DNA of 64,000 nt from Methylomonas koyamae (GTDB lineage Bacteria; Pseudomonadota; Gammaproteobacteria; Methylococcales; Methylomonadaceae), in NCBI RefSeq assembly GCF_019669905.1, contig NZ_AP019777.1, positions 3,782,001 through 3,846,000 on the forward strand, written 5' to 3'. The position numbers and the translations under genes were made by a program. Shown one piece after another: positions 62,064-64,000 of the stretch; positions within the stretch are counted from its first letter, which is position 1, and every line of letters starts with the position of its first letter. The notes under the pieces were generated by a model. That model was not told the DNA's origin, made no database searches, and saw only the letters and a list, made by a program, of their open reading frames with translations.

Positions 62064-63836
62064 ATGAAACTGCAAACATTAGCTAGTGCCATTGCTTTGG
62101 GCTTCAGCGCGGTAGCCGCACACGCCGTTACGCTCCCGGCCACCACCATCAAAATCGTCGCCTTCAACGACTTCCACGGCCAACTGGAATCGCCGGGCAA
62201 TTTCCGCAACCTGCCGACCGATGCGGCCTCGACCATTCCTCTCGGCGGCGCCGACTGGATGGCCGGCTACGTTGCCGACCTGAAGGCGCAGAACCCGAGC
62301 ACCATCGTGGTGTCGGCCGGCGACATTATCGGCGCCACGCCGCTGGTTTCGGCGCTATTCCATGACGAACCGACCATCGAAACCATGAACCGGCTGGGTC
62401 TGGAATTCAATGCAGTCGGCAACCACGAATTCGACGAAGGCAAGGACGAATTGAAGCGGATGCAAAACGGCGGCTGCCATCCGAGCGATCCGAATAGCTG
62501 TAAAGGCGCCGAAGTCGGTACGCCGGTGCCGTTCGAAGGCGCCAAATTCAAATTCCTGGCCGCCAACGTGGTGGAAACCGCCAGCGGCAAAACCCTGTTT
62601 CCGCAATATGCGATTAAAACGGTCGGCGGCGTCCGGGTCGGCTTTATCGGTATGACCTTGAAGGAAACCCCGACCATCGTCACGCCCACCGGCGTCGCCG
62701 GCCTCAGCTTTACCGACGAAGCCGCTACCGTCAACGCGTTGATCCCGAAACTGCGCGCCCGCGGCGTCGAAGCGGTGGTGGTGTTGATTCACCAAGGCGG
62801 TACGATACCGGTCACGCAGAGCGTTGCCACCATCAACAACTGCGACGGCGGCCTGGCCGATTCGCCGATCAAAACCATCGTCAACCAGTTGGACGACGAA
62901 GTGGATTTGGTGATTTCCGGCCACACCCACCAAGCCTACAACTGCCAGATCGCCAACAAAGCCGGCCGCTTGATCTCTGTGACCAGCGCCAATTCGCAAG
63001 GCCGGGTGTTGACCGACATTGACGTCACGATCAACATCGCTAACGGCGAGGTCAGCGCGGTCAGTGCCGAGAACATCGCGGTGGTGCGCAACAACCCGGC
63101 GATCACGCCGAACGCCGGCATCAAAACCATCGTCGATAACTACAAAGCCCTGGCCACGCCAATCGCCAACCGGGTAATCGGTTCGATCAGCGCCGCGATT
63201 ACCCGCACCGCAACGGCCGCCGGCGAATCGGCGCTGGGCGACGTGATCGCCGATGCCCAATTGGCGGCGACCAACCCGGCCGGTTTCGGCGAGGCCGTGG
63301 TGTCGTTCATGAATCCGGGCGGCATCCGCGCCGATTTGACGTATCCGGGCAGCAGCGCCGGCGAAGGCGACGGCAAGGTCACTTACGCCGAAGCCTTTAC
63401 CGTGCAACCCTTCGGCAACACCTTGGTGACGTTGACTCTGACCGGCGCCCAAATCCATACCTTGCTGGAGCAACAATTCACCGGTTGCACCGCGGGTTAT
63501 CCGGTCGGTGCGCCCGCTAGCGGCCAGCCGTTCAACCGCATCCTGCAAGTCTCGGCCGGTTTCAGTTACGAGTGGAGCGAAAAAGGCACGCCTTGCGATA
63601 ACGTCGATCCGGCCAGCATCAAAATCAACGGTGTCACTATCGACCCGGCCGCCAGCTATCGGGTCACGGTCAACAACTTCATGGCTGACGGCGGCGATCA
63701 GTACTACGTGTTGACCCAAGGCAGCAACCGCCTGGGCGGCGCATTGGATTTGGACGCCCTGGAAAGCTATTTCCTCGCCAACGGCAGCGTCAATCCCGGC
63801 CCGCGCAACCGGATCTTGTTGGCACCCGCACCATAA
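62064..63836 (+). CDS. 5'-nucleotidase/metallophosphatase (UshA-like)
   Basis: 590 residues, secreted (signal peptide LASAIALGFSAVAAHA). Metallophosphatase motifs: FNDFHGQ (Asp36 and His38), GDIIGAT, GNHEFDEG, and SGHTHQAY. The C-terminal 5'-nucleotidase domain runs from about residue 375 (SALGDVIADAQLAAT; FMNPGGIRADL). The reaction is hydrolysis of nucleotides or sugar nucleotides to release phosphate outside the cytoplasm, fitting the Pho-box array upstream. It is co-transcribed with the CTERM gene and ends before a strong terminator. Confidence 0.93.
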   Translation: MKLQTLASAIALGFSAVAAHAVTLPATTIKIVAFNDFHGQLESPGNFRNLPTDAASTIPLGGADWMAGYVADLKAQNPSTIVVSAGDIIGATPLVSALFHDEPTIETMNRLGLEFNAVGNHEFDEGKDELKRMQNGGCHPSDPNSCKGAEVGTPVPFEGAKFKFLAANVVETASGKTLFPQYAIKTVGGVRVGFIGMTLKETPTIVTPTGVAGLSFTDEAATVNALIPKLRARGVEAVVVLIHQGGTIPVTQSVATINNCDGGLADSPIKTIVNQLDDEVDLVISGHTHQAYNCQIANKAGRLISVTSANSQGRVLTDIDVTINIANGEVSAVSAENIAVVRNNPAITPNAGIKTIVDNYKALATPIANRVIGSISAAITRTATAAGESALGDVIADAQLAATNPAGFGEAVVSFMNPGGIRADLTYPGSSAGEGDGKVTYAEAFTVQPFGNTLVTLTLTGAQIHTLLEQQFTGCTAGYPVGAPASGQPFNRILQVSAGFSYEWSEKGTPCDNVDPASIKINGVTIDPAASYRVTVNNFMADGGDQYYVLTQGSNRLGGALDLDALESYFLANGSVNPGPRNRILLAPAP

Positions 63837-63864
63837 GTTTCAGGCTAAAGCTCTGCAGCACTTG

Positions 63865-63897
63865 GCCCGCCGGTAGGTTTACGGCGGGCTTTTTTTT
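63865..63897 (+). terminator. Rho-independent terminator
   Basis: GCCCGCCG (63865-63872) with CGGCGGGC (63882-63889), a loop of 9 and a run of eight T. It ends the CTERM/phosphatase transcript. Confidence 0.92.
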
Positions 63898-64000
63898 GCA
63901 ATGCACATTCTAAAGTTGGATAGCCCAACACCCATCCGCAGCGATAATTACCCGAGTTGTGCAATATAGGGTTGACACACTACCTGATTCGCAGGGTCTT

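Noticed and set aside
62355..63719. 454-codon antisense frame in the 5'-nucleotidase gene
   Set aside because: Shadow of the real gene, rich in Val/Gly/Asp/His as expected from the reverse of its codons.
63972..63977. TTGACA-like -35 box at the window end
   Set aside because: No acceptable -10 hexamer is visible before the end of the window.

Overview
The window is high-GC, gene-dense chromosomal DNA from a gammaproteobacterium. A complete nifHDKT block, a NAD-linked hoxFUYHW hydrogenase, an aryl-polyene-type lipid cluster, an Anbu proteasome-like island, a VPLP/PEP-CTERM exported protein and several REP/RAYT repeat families together resemble a Methylococcales methanotroph (Methylomonas-like). 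That assignment is an inference: no methane or methanol oxidation gene lies in the window.

Layout. 1-4.1 kb is accessory DNA: the 5' part of an HlyD-type fusion protein, a MITE-like hairpin, two AT-rich genes of unknown function, a frameshifted REP-associated transposase (RAYT) between inverted REPs, and a ccdAB toxin-antitoxin pair. 4.2-8 kb holds a PspC-domain gene divergent from a TelA-family gene, then DUF2459 and DUF502 genes. 8.2-13.4 kb is the Anbu island: Anbu peptidase, a small exported protein, a fused ATP-grasp/alpha-E protein and a transglutaminase-like protease. 13.6-20 kb has a MASE1-PAS-GGDEF-EAL protein, an exported unknown, pyrophosphatase and an EmrE-type SMR transporter. 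20.3-25.4 kb is hoxFUYHW. 25.4-41.6 kb starts with an IS3 remnant and continues with an aryl-polyene-like cluster. Its gene order follows the C-to-M half of known APE clusters, with an ammonia-lyase gene added and an opposite-strand secreted metalloprotease inserted. It ends in ydbH-ynbE-ydbL where the elongating ketosynthases and ketoreductase would be expected. 41.7-43.8 kb is a membrane-anchored pentapeptide-repeat protein.

44-51.5 kb is the nif operon (nifH, D, K, T, ferredoxin, nifY, a small conserved protein, an LRV Fe-S protein and an unrecognised protein). It has a clear sigma-54 promoter, a NifA upstream site and strong intercistronic hairpins. 51.5-55.2 kb is repeat-rich, with a cloverleaf-like repeat, an intact RAYT bounded by identical 30-bp inverted REPs, and small envelope proteins. 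55.2-61.1 kb has a NarL/UhpA-type two-component pair, a cupin, a DUF2380 protein, a fructose-6-phosphate aldolase-like enzyme, a CDF transporter and an RlmI-like methyltransferase. 61.3-63.9 kb is a VPLP-CTERM protein plus a 5'-nucleotidase-type phosphatase, behind a four-repeat PhoB-box array and ending in a good terminator.

The most notable points are: (i) the APE-like cluster whose MMPL exporter overlaps ydbH, suggesting a dedicated AsmA-like bridge for moving the aryl-polyene lipid to the outer membrane; (ii) the Pho-box array in front of the CTERM/phosphatase pair; (iii) the uncharacterised last gene of the nif operon; (iv) the fused Anbu partner; and (v) structured repeat elements. All family calls rest on reading motifs by eye; no database search was run.
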